A stretch of DNA of 64,000 bases from Bradyrhizobium sp. 200 (GTDB taxonomy: Bacteria; Pseudomonadota; Alphaproteobacteria; Rhizobiales; Xanthobacteraceae): positions 3,516,001 through 3,580,000 of the forward strand of contig NZ_CP064689.1 of NCBI RefSeq assembly GCF_023100945.1, read 5' to 3'. Every line of letters starts with the position of its first letter. Within the stretch, counting starts at the first letter, position 1. Shown piece by piece: positions 45,659 through 55,600 of this stretch. The notes under the pieces are model-generated. The model searched no databases and was not told where the DNA came from. It saw nothing but the letters and a program-made list of their open reading frames with translations. Made by a program: the position numbers and the translations under genes.

Positions 45659-46936
45659 CTACGCCGGTTCGCGCGTCAGGATCAGCGAGGCGTTTTGCCC
45701 ACCGAAACCGAACGAGTTGGACATCACAGCAGTGACGCGGGCGTCGCGCGCGGTGTTGCCGACCACATCGAACAGGATCGCCGGATCCGGAACCTGGTAA
45801 TTGATGGTCGGCGGAATCCGCTGGTGCTCCAGCGTCAGCAGCGAGAACACGGCCTCGACCGCGCCGGCCGCCGAGATCGTATGGCCGACCATCGACTTGT
45901 TCGACGACACCGGAATCTTCGGCAGATGCTCGCCGAACACGACCGCCGTCGTGTTGTACTCCATCTTGTCGTTTTCCGGCGTCGCGGTGCCGTGCGCGTT
46001 GATGTGGTCGATCTGTTCCGGCTCCAGGCCGGCATCGGCCAGCGTCTTGCGCATGCAGCCGATGATCGGCTTGCCGTCCGGGCTGGAGCGGGTGCGGTGG
46101 AACGAATCCGTCAGCTCGCCGCAACCGGCGACCACGCCGAGAATTTTCGCGCCGCGGCCGATGGCCGACTCATAGCTTTCCAGCACCATCGCGCCGGCGC
46201 CTTCCGCCATGACAAAACCGTCGCGGTTCTTCGAGAACGGCTTTGAGGCGGCGTGCGGCGGATCGTTCTGCGTCGACAGCGCCGACAATAGCGAGAACCG
46301 CACCAGCGCTTCCGGATTGACCGAGCCGTCGGTCGCCACGCACAGCGCAGCGTCGGCATCGCCGCGGCGGATCGCCTCGACGCCGAGCTGGATCGCGGTC
46401 GCGCCGGAGGCGCAGGCGGTGGAGAGCGAGATCGGCGAGCCCTTGGTGCCGAAACTTTCGGCCAGATGGCTTGCCACTGAACCGAACATGAAACGGTGAT
46501 GGTAGGCCGTGAACCGGCCGCCGCCGCTGAGGCGCAGCATGTCGTCATAGCCGAATTCGGTCTTGCCGATCGCGCGTCCGAGTTCGAGCCGCTGCGGCCA
46601 TTCGACCTCGACCGGCGCTACCGCCAGGAACAACGGCCCGGGAAAATCGGCCTTGGCGCCGATCGCGGCCTGTTCGAGCGCTTCTTCGGTGGCCATTTCC
46701 GCCAGTCGCTCGGTCAATCCCGTCGAGGTGACGGGATCGACGGTGACGAAATCGACCGTGCCCGCCATGGTCGATTTCAACCCGTCGACCGGAAAGCGCG
46801 TCACGGTGCGGATGCCGGACTCGCCCGCGGTCAGCTTGCGCCAATTGTCCGTCTTGCCGGCGCCGAGCGACGTCACCACGCCCATGCCGGTGACGACGAC
46901 GATCGGCCTGCCGAATTTATCTGATGGTGCTGACAT
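45659..46936 (-). CDS. fabF1XL: Beta-ketoacyl-ACP synthase of the VLCFA operon (FabF1XL type)
   Basis: 425 residues with an intact ketosynthase active site: Cys175 in LSTACASGAT, His315 in HINAHGTATP and His352 in SMVGHTISAAG. It should extend the acyl chain on AcpXL towards the C26-C30 hydroxy fatty acid of lipid A. A very similar but incomplete ketosynthase gene lies 68 bases upstream in the operon; the pair may form a heterodimer. Confidence 0.88.
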   Translation of the reverse strand: MSAPSDKFGRPIVVVTGMGVVTSLGAGKTDNWRKLTAGESGIRTVTRFPVDGLKSTMAGTVDFVTVDPVTSTGLTERLAEMATEEALEQAAIGAKADFPGPLFLAVAPVEVEWPQRLELGRAIGKTEFGYDDMLRLSGGGRFTAYHHRFMFGSVASHLAESFGTKGSPISLSTACASGATAIQLGVEAIRRGDADAALCVATDGSVNPEALVRFSLLSALSTQNDPPHAASKPFSKNRDGFVMAEGAGAMVLESYESAIGRGAKILGVVAGCGELTDSFHRTRSSPDGKPIIGCMRKTLADAGLEPEQIDHINAHGTATPENDKMEYNTTAVVFGEHLPKIPVSSNKSMVGHTISAAGAVEAVFSLLTLEHQRIPPTINYQVPDPAILFDVVGNTARDARVTAVMSNSFGFGGQNASLILTREPA

Positions 46937-47004
46937 GGTTCCCCCGATGTTGCGCCGTGTTGAAGCGCTCTCGCGCCCGCTCTGGCGGTTCCTGCTCGCG
47001 CCGA

Positions 47005-48207
47005 CTACTTGACGGCCTCGACCAGGGCCATGCCTTCGCCCTGCCAGTGACCGGCCCCCACCACCACAATCTGGTCCGGACTACCCGCCTTTTCAACCTC
47101 GATCCCGGTCGGATCGTTGGGTGGAAACAGCGCGCCGCGGGAGAGCGAAAGCGCGGCCAGCGCCAGGCCCAGCGGAAACTGGGTCTCCAGCGTATGGCCG
47201 AACATCGTTCCGGTGGCGCGCACGGCAAAGCCCGGATGCTGGCGCAGGAACGCCTTTTCTTCAGACGTCACCGGCTCGGCGCCGGTCGCGCCCGTGATCA
47301 GGTTTCCGCTGTTGCCGGCGACGCCGAGTTTTGGCCACAGCGCTTCCAGCGATTTGGTCACCGCGCCGGGCTGCTTGCGCTGCGCGAGGTCGGCGACCAC
47401 CTTGGTCAGTCTTGCATAGGGCTTGGCGCCGCGCGCTTCGGCATGCTCGCGGGATTCCAGCACCAGAAAACAGCCGGCGGAGCCGAGCGCAAAACCGTTT
47501 TTGCCTTCGCGCTGCCACACGGGTGCGAATTTTTCCTTCAGGTTGAAGTCGCCGAATTCATAGAGCACCAGGAGATCGGATCGTTCGCCATTATGGGCGG
47601 CGCCGACCAGGGCGATGTCGCTCTGCCCGGATTCGATCCGTGCCAGCGCGATCCGCGCCGCGTCGATGGAGGCGGCTTCCTCGCCCATGAAGGTGCGCGA
47701 CGTGCCGCAGACGCCGTGCACGATGGCGATGTTGCCGGCGAGCAGGTTGGAGAGCTGCGCCAGGAACAGCGTCGGCCGCAGATCGTTCATCAGCCGTTCG
47801 TTGAGAAAGGCGGGGCTGGAATTGCCCTTGGCGTCGGCGGTCATGATGGCGAGGTCGACCGCGAGGTCGCGCTCGCCGCCGCCGGCGGCGACGATCATGT
47901 CCGTCCGCCCCAGAATTTCCTTGTCGCCTTTGATGCCGGCCGAATCCAGCGCCAGCCCCGCGGCATAGGTGCCGATGCGCTGCCAGGCTTCCATCTGGCG
48001 CTGATCGCCCTTTTTCGGGATCTGGGCGTCGAAGGTCACCGGCGCCAGCGGATGCACGATGTAGGGCGCAAACCGCTTGTCGTCGACGTTGATCTTCTTT
48101 GCGTTCAGCGCATCCCAATGCGCGTCCAGCCCTTCGCCGAGCGAGGAGACGATGCCGATGCCGGTGATCCAGACTTCCTTGGCGGGCGCGGATTTTGGCT
48201 CAGTCAT
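47005..48207 (-). CDS. fabF2XL: Beta-ketoacyl synthase-like protein lacking the first catalytic His (FabF2XL type)
   Basis: 400 residues of the thiolase/ketosynthase fold. Cys167 in VHGVCGTSRTF lines up with the nucleophile and His338 in TMFGHTLET with the second His. At the first His motif (HGTxT) the sequence reads NLITGATGAEP (302-312), so that His is missing. This resembles the chain-length-factor partner of type II systems and suggests a regulatory or structural partner of FabF1XL. Overlaps fabZXL by eight bases. Confidence 0.83.
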   Translation of the reverse strand: MTEPKSAPAKEVWITGIGIVSSLGEGLDAHWDALNAKKINVDDKRFAPYIVHPLAPVTFDAQIPKKGDQRQMEAWQRIGTYAAGLALDSAGIKGDKEILGRTDMIVAAGGGERDLAVDLAIMTADAKGNSSPAFLNERLMNDLRPTLFLAQLSNLLAGNIAIVHGVCGTSRTFMGEEAASIDAARIALARIESGQSDIALVGAAHNGERSDLLVLYEFGDFNLKEKFAPVWQREGKNGFALGSAGCFLVLESREHAEARGAKPYARLTKVVADLAQRKQPGAVTKSLEALWPKLGVAGNSGNLITGATGAEPVTSEEKAFLRQHPGFAVRATGTMFGHTLETQFPLGLALAALSLSRGALFPPNDPTGIEVEKAGSPDQIVVVGAGHWQGEGMALVEAVK

Positions 48208-48673
48208 GCGTTATAGCCTGAAGTGGGAAGCCGATCTCGTTGGCCTTCGCGTCCATGTGCACGCGCAAGGCCGGGTCGGGGAAGGGGGCAAGGCCGAAGG
48301 TTAGTTCAGCGCTGCACTTCAACTCCTTGCCGATGCGTATTTTTGCCTTTGTGACGGCAAAGCCGGAGCCTTCGTGCTCGAGCTTCGCCTCGATCGTCAG
48401 CAACTGACCGGGACTGACGAACCCCCGCATCTTGGATTCCTTTATGATGGCCAGAAACGGCATGCGCTGGAACTTCAGAGCGCCGAGTATCAGCCAGCCG
48501 GAGCTTTGCGCCATCGCTTCGGTCAGCAGCACGCCGGGCATGATCGGGAAGCCCGGAAAATGCCCCTCGAAGATGGTATGCGACGCCGGAACCTGCGCCT
48601 CGACCGTGATTTTCTTCTCGTCGAGGTTGAGGTCGACGATGCGATCGATCAGCGTGAAGTAATCAAGGTTCAT
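48200..48673 (-). CDS. fabZXL: 3-hydroxyacyl-ACP dehydratase of the VLCFA operon (FabZXL)
   Basis: 157-residue hotdog-fold dehydratase. Catalytic His38 lies in EGHFPGFPIMPGVLL and Glu52 in TEAMAQ, both as in FabZ. It should dehydrate the hydroxyacyl intermediates carried by AcpXL during elongation. Second gene of the operon, after a gap of 111 bases filled by a composite repeat, and overlapping fabF2XL by eight bases. Confidence 0.88.
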   Translation of the reverse strand: MNLDYFTLIDRIVDLNLDEKKITVEAQVPASHTIFEGHFPGFPIMPGVLLTEAMAQSSGWLILGALKFQRMPFLAIIKESKMRGFVSPGQLLTIEAKLEHEGSGFAVTKAKIRIGKELKCSAELTFGLAPFPDPALRVHMDAKANEIGFPLQAITHD

Positions 48674-48681
48674 GGCGGGCG

Positions 48682-48787
48682 ACTAAAGCGTTTTCCAGCG
48701 AAGTGGAGGCCGGTTCGCGTCAAGAAAACGCGTCAAACCAAGAATCTAGAGGCCCGTTCCGATTCAATCGGAACGGAAATGGCTCTA
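48682..48787 (-). repeat. Composite intergenic repeat, copy C, inside the acpXL operon
   Basis: On the minus strand it begins TAGAGCC with the acpXL stop codon. A hairpin follows whose core is CCGTTCCGATT pairing with AATCGGAACGG (48754-48764 and 48766-48776). Then comes the conserved tail with TTTGACGCGTTTTC, GACGCGAACCGG and GAAAACGCT, ending 10 bases before fabZXL. Being within an operon, it may process or stabilise the acpXL mRNA and so raise acyl carrier output. Confidence 0.8.
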
Positions 48788-49081
48788 GGCGCCCGGCGCT
48801 GCATTCTTGGCGGCGACCAGTTCGTCGATCCGATCGGCGAGATTTTGCAGCACGAAATACTGCTCGGTCGTGGCCTTGCCGTCGTTGACCTCCTGGGTCC
48901 ATTTTTCGAGCGGCATCTTGATCCCGAACGCCTTGTCGATGGCAAAGGCGATGTCGAGGAAGTCCAGGCTGTCGATACCCAGATCGTCGATGGCGTGGCT
49001 CTCCGGCTTGATCGTGTCGCGCGGAATGTCGCAGGTCTCCGCGATAATGTTGGCGATCTGATCGAATGTGGAAGACATCAT
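48785..49081 (-). CDS. acpXL: Specialised acyl carrier protein AcpXL
   Basis: 98-residue acyl carrier protein for the very-long-chain fatty acid of rhizobial lipid A. The phosphopantetheine attachment Ser38 is in [18 protein letters not shown]. Its length, longer than housekeeping ACP, and the tail [18 protein letters not shown] are typical of AcpXL. First gene of the operon. The next gene on the same strand upstream is the RHS-linked candidate immunity gene, 274 bases away. ATG at 49081 or 49078. The TAG stop is also the start of a repeat. Confidence 0.93.
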   Translation of the reverse strand: MMSSTFDQIANIIAETCDIPRDTIKPESHAIDDLGIDSLDFLDIAFAIDKAFGIKMPLEKWTQEVNDGKATTEQYFVLQNLADRIDELVAAKNAAPGA

Positions 49082-49354
49082 TAAGCCTTTGATATATTGG
49101 AGATATTCAGGAGCGGCTCGGAGGAGGCGGGTGAACGGCCCCGGAAGCCCTGTTCCCCTCGGCCGGAGTCGAGAGCCCGTATAACGGAGCGGGGGCCTGA
49201 GTTCAATGGAAAGGGGCTAGGCGGACGGGGATGGATTTTGGGCAGAAATGGGGGGGTGGTCCCGGGACAATCAGTCCCAGAAATTGGCGTGTCTCATTCC
49301 TGGCGCGCAGTCCAGCACTGTCACCGTAATATCAAGGGCCCAATCCATCCGAAT

Positions 49355-49624
49355 TCAATATCCTTGCGGAAACCAAATACCTCGAATTTCCATCTGTCCA
49401 ATGTTTGGAAGAACGTGATTTTTCTCCAGGTCAGTTGTCTGTACATCTTCAATACACCGAACAATTTGCGGCGGACCATTTGGACCAAATATGCGCTCCT
49501 TAAGCAAATTTAGGGCGTCTTCATAGTCAGCAGCACTCACCCCACAGCCCAAATTTAGGGCCGTTGGACGTTCAAGTTTCTCGAATTGAAACCAGAATTT
49601 TCTAACTGTCTCCATCGGGATCAC
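49355..49624 (-). CDS. Candidate immunity protein for the RHS toxin
   Basis: 89 residues, no signal peptide, so cytoplasmic. It begins METVRKFWFQFEKLERPTAL from the ATG at 49615, or three residues earlier from a GTG at 49624 that overlaps the RHS stop (GTGA). It has a conserved-looking end, PNIGQMEIRGIWFPQGY. Position directly after the toxin-end of an RHS gene, with overlap, is the classic place for an immunity gene. I recall similar short proteins near RHS genes but cannot name a family. Immunity is inferred, not shown. Confidence 0.6.
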   Translation of the reverse strand: MIPMETVRKFWFQFEKLERPTALNLGCGVSAADYEDALNLLKERIFGPNGPPQIVRCIEDVQTTDLEKNHVLPNIGQMEIRGIWFPQGY

Positions 49625-52600
49625 TGAGGTTCAAATCTAATGACAGGGCCAGCATGCGGATTTCCCACCCCAGGGATAATGCCATGCTTAGGATCAATGC
49701 TGGGAAGCCGACTCTCAAGTCCTTCAAAATACTTTGCGCTGGAGGGCGGTACAATATAATCAATGTCACTTGCCGCGTTTCGTGCTCCTCTTGCAGCGGA
49801 ACCGACGACCTCCAGCGGTCTTCCCGCTTGATTGACGACCGATTGTATCTGCCTCACCTCACTAACTGTTAAGTCCCCGAGCCCAGAAGCGGCCCTCCCG
49901 AGTCTCCCCGTTGTTCCGATAGCAGCAATTGAGGCTAGACCCAGCCCGGCTTGAGCAATGTCGCCGACCGTATAGGGCCGCGTTGTAGTCCCTACATCAG
50001 CGTAGTCGAGAGAGGTCGCAAGCAGCGGCTGCGCCACACAAATCCCGCATGATGAAAGGCTCGGTTGATTCTCGATTGGATAAGCTCCGCTTGTGACCGG
50101 GGTATTCATCCAACCTGCCACTGTATCCTTTACTCGACCATCGGGATCGGTAGCGTTCAGCGGATCATTGCCGACGTAGGCGTATAGATTGACGCCCCCA
50201 ACATATCCGATCGGGTCCGCTTGGAAGAACCGCCCCCATATCGGCGAGTAGTGCCGCGCACGGTAGTAATAGGATCCGCTGGTTTCCACATCGACGCGTT
50301 GACCCGTGTAGCCGAACGGACCCACGCTGGCGCTTTTGCCATAGGGAAGATAACCGACCTTGCTCAGCACACTTGAACCTGAATCTAGCGAACCTATCAC
50401 TGATCCCAGAATATCCGGCACCAGTGTCGCCCGGGTCGCCGCTGCCACGTTCATCTGGTTCAGCACATTGTTCGGCCCGAGCCCGTACGCATACCAGCGC
50501 AGGACCGCTCCGCTGGCACCATCGTATTCCAGCACCTCGCGATTGCCGGCGTCTGTAACAAACACCGTCGTCGTCCCGTTCACCGTCTTGGTCTTGCGGC
50601 GGCCCTGCGCATCGTAGGTATAGCTTGCGGTGTTGCCGGCGCCGCTGGCCGAGGTCAGCCGGTTCTCGGCATCATAGCCAAACGTGAAGGTGCCGTCCGA
50701 GGTGAGGTTGCCGTTGCCGTCATAGGTCGGCGTCACCGCGCCGACCGCGGTATATTGGTTGAGCGCGTTGGCGGTGTAGCTCACCGTGCTCGCCGAAGCG
50801 GCGGGATAGTTGAACCAGGTGTTGTCGGTCACTGTCTGGCCGGTCCGCTGGTTCACCTTGTTGTAGCTGTGCGCAAAGGTGACGCTGCCGGCGGTCGGCC
50901 CCGCCGCTGATGGAGCCGGGCTCCAGGTCACGGCAGTTGGCCGGTTCATCGCATCATAGCCAAGGCTCGTGCTGTACTGCACCGATGTCCCGGATGGCGG
51001 CACTGCGGCGGCAATCGCCGCGCTGGTGTCGCTGATGCCGGTCAGGCGTCCGGCGAGGTCGTAAGCGTAGCTCACCACCGGCGCCGGGGAGGGCGGCGTC
51101 CTGGTCTTCAGCCGGTTCAGCGTATCGTAGGCGAAGGAGATCGTCTGGTTGGCGCGCGTCTTGCGCGTCAGGACGTTATTGTCGGCATCGTAGGTCAGCG
51201 TCTCCGTGCTGCCGAGCGGATAGGTCGTTGTCGCGAGGCGGTTGAAGCGGTCGTAGGCAAAGCTCGTGACGTGGTTGTTGGCATCCGTCAGGCTCGCGAA
51301 CTGCCCGTCCGGCGTGTAGCTTTGCTGCAGCAGCGGCGATCCCTGAATTGCTGGGTTCGAGACGGCGATCTTCCGGCTTAATGCGTCATAGCCGTAGCTC
51401 GCCACCCTGCCCATGGCGTCTTTCACGCTGGCAACGCGATCGAGCAGGTCGTAGCTGTAGCGGGTGGTATTCCCATTGGCGTCAGTCGCCGTCGCCGTTT
51501 TGCCCGTCAGCGTATAGGTCGCGGCCGTGCTCCGAAGCACGGCGCCATTGATGGACTGCTGCGTTTGGACGATCTGCCCGTTTGGATCGTAGATGTTCGT
51601 GGAAACGAGGCCGCTCGGCGCGGTCGCCGAGACCGATTGCCGGGCGGCGTCATAGGTGCTCTTTGTAATGTTGCCCCGCGGATCGGTGATCTCGACGACA
51701 TCGCCCAGCGCACTATAGCCGAATAAGGTCTTCTGATTGAGGCGGCCGGCACCGGCATCGCGCACGATCTCGGTCGCGTTACCGAAGCCGTTGTAGGAAA
51801 ATTGCGTCACAGTGCCGAGCGGATCGGTCGTGCTGACGACCTTGCCGAAATTGTTGTAGGCGAAATTGGTGCGTGCATTGAAATGCGGCGAACTGCCAAC
51901 GTCAGCAACCGAACTGATCAGGTTGCCGGCCCCGTCGTAACTCATCGACGTGACCAGGCCGAGCGGATCGGTGACACTGATGGGCTTGTTGAAAACAGGA
52001 TCGTAGCTATACGTGGTCACCAGTGACGCGAGCGGTGATCCCGGCTTCGGAATGGCCGTGATGCTCAGCACGTTTCCGTTGGGATCGTAGGTATATGAGG
52101 TGCTGCCAGTTCCCGGAGCGGTGACCTTGATAAGGCGGTCCATCCCGTCATACTGATTTGTCGTTACGTTGACGACGCCGTCCTGTTGAGGGGTGTCATT
52201 GAATATGCTTCCGGCGCTGTTGGTCAGCGCGTAAGCATCCTTGATGATCCTTCCACGCTGCGTCTGGTATGTGACGTGTCTGTCACCCGCGGCATCGATA
52301 AATTCGGTGCGGGAGCCTGCCAGATAAAACGTCGACCAGTTGCTGTAGGCATCCGCCTGCAGATTGACGCGACCCAGCGCGTCGTAGACGTTCGTGAAGA
52401 ATGCAGTCGCAGGATTTGCGGGGTAGAAGATCTGTGTCAGGCGGCTGTCGCCGTCGTAGGCATAGGTCGTCCCGAAGTGAAGCGGATCGACGGAGCTCGT
52501 CAAATTTTTGTTTGCATCGTAGCCGTAGCTGACCGCGCGACCGGTGTCGTCTGTAACGCTGCTGACTTGAGCGTCGGAATAGCTCAGCGTAAGGCTTCGG

Positions 52601-55600
52601 CCAAGATTGTTGGTGACGCTGCTCAGATAGTTCGTGCCATTGAACGTGTAGCCATACGCGAACGCGACGTTCGTTCCGTTCGGAGATGTCCAGTTGGCAA
52701 TGCCGCCGGAAGCAGCCGAGGCGACGGAGTTAAACGTCAGCAGCGACTGATCCTTGTTCAGGTAACTGAACGTGGTGAAATTGCCGTAGGTGTCCGGCGC
52801 CGATCCGGTCAAAACAACGGCCGAACCCAGTGGGGCAGCGTATGTTGCCGTCGCACTACCGTCGATATGCGGCAGCAGAATAAACTGCTCGCTCGTGTTG
52901 GGCCACGTGATGGCGACGGAATTGTTGGTGAGTTGGTCGGTCAGCCAGCGATTGACCATCCACGCGACCGTCACCATTTGCGCCGTCTTGGTGCCGGATA
53001 GCAGATCCTGCGATACATAATTCGCGGCGATGGCCGCGGCGGCACTGATAGGAGAGCTCTCACCGAAGCCTGCGAATGGGTCGCTGCTGCGCGACGCGGA
53101 GATGTTCAGACTATGCGCCCACCCCTTGCCGAGCGTACTGGGGACCAGATTCCGGGCTGAGCTGTATGATCGACCGAAGGAGAGGGCGTAAGGGAAGGCT
53201 CCGCCGCCAGTGGTCAAGTCCGTGCGCTGGTAGGCGTATGCGCCGGTGACAGCGTCCACGGGATCCGAAATGAATTGCGATAGTGTAGAGGAAATATTTG
53301 CAAATGAGGACGAAGAGATTTGCGGGTTGGCCGGGGCGGGAGGAATTTGCGCTGCCGAGCTTTGCGATAGCTGCTGAGGCGTTACCGGATTGCCGGCATA
53401 ACCGCCACTCAATCCGCCGCTGATCTTCTGGGAGATGCTGATGGAGTTGGTCGTTTGCGTTATTACAGAATACCCCGCGCCGTGCCACTGGTTAACGCCG
53501 ATATTGCCACTGGCAGGCAAGAGCAACTGCCTGCCAGTGGATGTTCCGGAGGCAGTGCAATTTGACGATACCTGACAATCGATGGCGCTGAGATCGCTGG
53601 GTTGATAATTGCCGTTAACAAGGTTCGCACGAATGCCGGTCGTGGGCGCGAAATAGGCGGCCAATCCGCTTGCGGTTCCCTCAACGAAGTATGTCCTCGC
53701 GGCGGTTGCTGCGTTTAAATCTACCAACCGTACCGTGGAAGCTGCCTGGATTCCCGTGACGGCAGCCTGTGTTTGCTCCAATACCGCAGACTCCAGCGAA
53801 CTCACCACGCCGGCGGCCGTAAAGAATGGACCGAATGTGGCAGGCGGCAGTCCGCTGCCGGAAAAATTGGTCTGCGGCTGCAGGGAAAGGGAATTGAGCG
53901 GCAAATCGACATACGGTCCCTGCATGTTCGTGTTCTGAATTTGCGCCTGCCCGGTAATACCCACGCCATGATGGTATTGGGTGGTGACCTTCCCGATCGC
54001 ATCACCGAGTTGTTGCCCGGCAGCCACTTCCGCCAGCCAGGTATAGTTGATTACGGCAAGGCTCTCGCCCAACACCACCTCGGACGTGGCTGCATTGCCT
54101 GCCTGAGCCTGGATCAATAATCGGCGATGTTTCTCGACCATGCCGCGGCCGACCTGTCCCCACCCGGCGCCGATCAGGAAAAACCCCCCGACCTTGATTG
54201 AGAGGTCGCCGCAAACGTTGACGTTGGGAGAGGTATACGGATGCAAGATGCAGACCTTGACAGTCCAAGAGCCGCTCGAAAGCGCCGTCCCGGTATTTTG
54301 CCCGTTGGGAGGTGCCGCACCATCGATGAGCAAGGTCGGGACATAGTTAGCACCGCTCGGCACGGAAGAGATGGTGATTCGATGCCCGTAAGTCTGGTCG
54401 GAGAAGAGTTTGATCGTTTGACTCGATGCGGACCCGCAAGGCATCTGTGTGACCCCCGGCATCGATATTGTAAAACACGTCCTGTACGCGTCCGGAACGC
54501 TCGAACCCCAATTCTGAGGCCAGCCGGCCGGTTGCGATGGCGAGAGGGTTGGCAGGGCCGTCAGGCGCAGCGGTGAGCCAGTGAGATACTGAATGATTTT
54601 GCCGCCGACGATATCCTGGGTGGTCAACGCCGCGCTGTTTGTCTTGTTGTAATTGTTGATGTAGCCGATGAGATTATTTGCGTAGGTCGTGAGGCCCGCG
54701 CGGATATTCGAGCGGTTGATGTTCCAAATCGACGTGCTGTCCGTCGAACCTCCAGCGGCAGAAAGAAATGCGCTTTGCGTATACCCGAGCACCGCACCAA
54801 GGTTGCTCAGGCCTGTCGTGACGGTGTGTAGCTTGAAACTTGGATCAAACACATAATTGGTGCTGTTGATCTGGACTTGAACCCAGACGTGGGCAACGTC
54901 TATGCGATTGAGTGTTCCATCCCCATTCACGCTGAGGTTTTGTTGCGGGATACCGCCGTTTGCAATCAGTTTGGAAATGGCGTTGCCGTCATTCTTGACG
55001 CCGAGCCATCCACTTGCCTGAGCCCCGTTCAGGCGGATGTTCCCGTACTGAATGTTGAATTGGGATGACGAGTATCCCGCGGCTGTAAGCAGCGCAGTAA
55101 AGAGTTGAACCTGATCGCTGTCGCTTCCGCGCAGGTCGAGAAGTGTTCCAAGAGGACCCTTATTGCTGCCGAACAGCGGCTCATATTCGATGTTGTTGTA
55201 GACATATTCAAAAATCAGATCGATGTCGCATTTGAGCGAAGCCGCCAAGGTGATGATTTCGACCGGTTGAGACGACGACCCGCCGGGACATGTTTGGGCC
55301 GCCGACAAACCACTCAGAGCAGAGGCGCCCGCGACGGTCCCCTGGCCGGCAGGCTGACTTGCCGATTCCGGCATCTGTGCACGCAAGCTCGCATCAGCTT
55401 CTTCGATCGAAACCGGGGTGCCCATTTCCAGGGAAAAGGTTGGTGGTTGATTTACCGTTTCCGTTTGCGCATGCGCAACGGGTCCACTGGAAAAGATAAG
55501 AAGGATAGAAAGAAGGGCAATTCGTTGGTAATTCGCGGGAAATCGGTGGGCTGCCGATATGGCAATTTCAAATGAAAGCATAAAGAAGCTGCATGCACGG

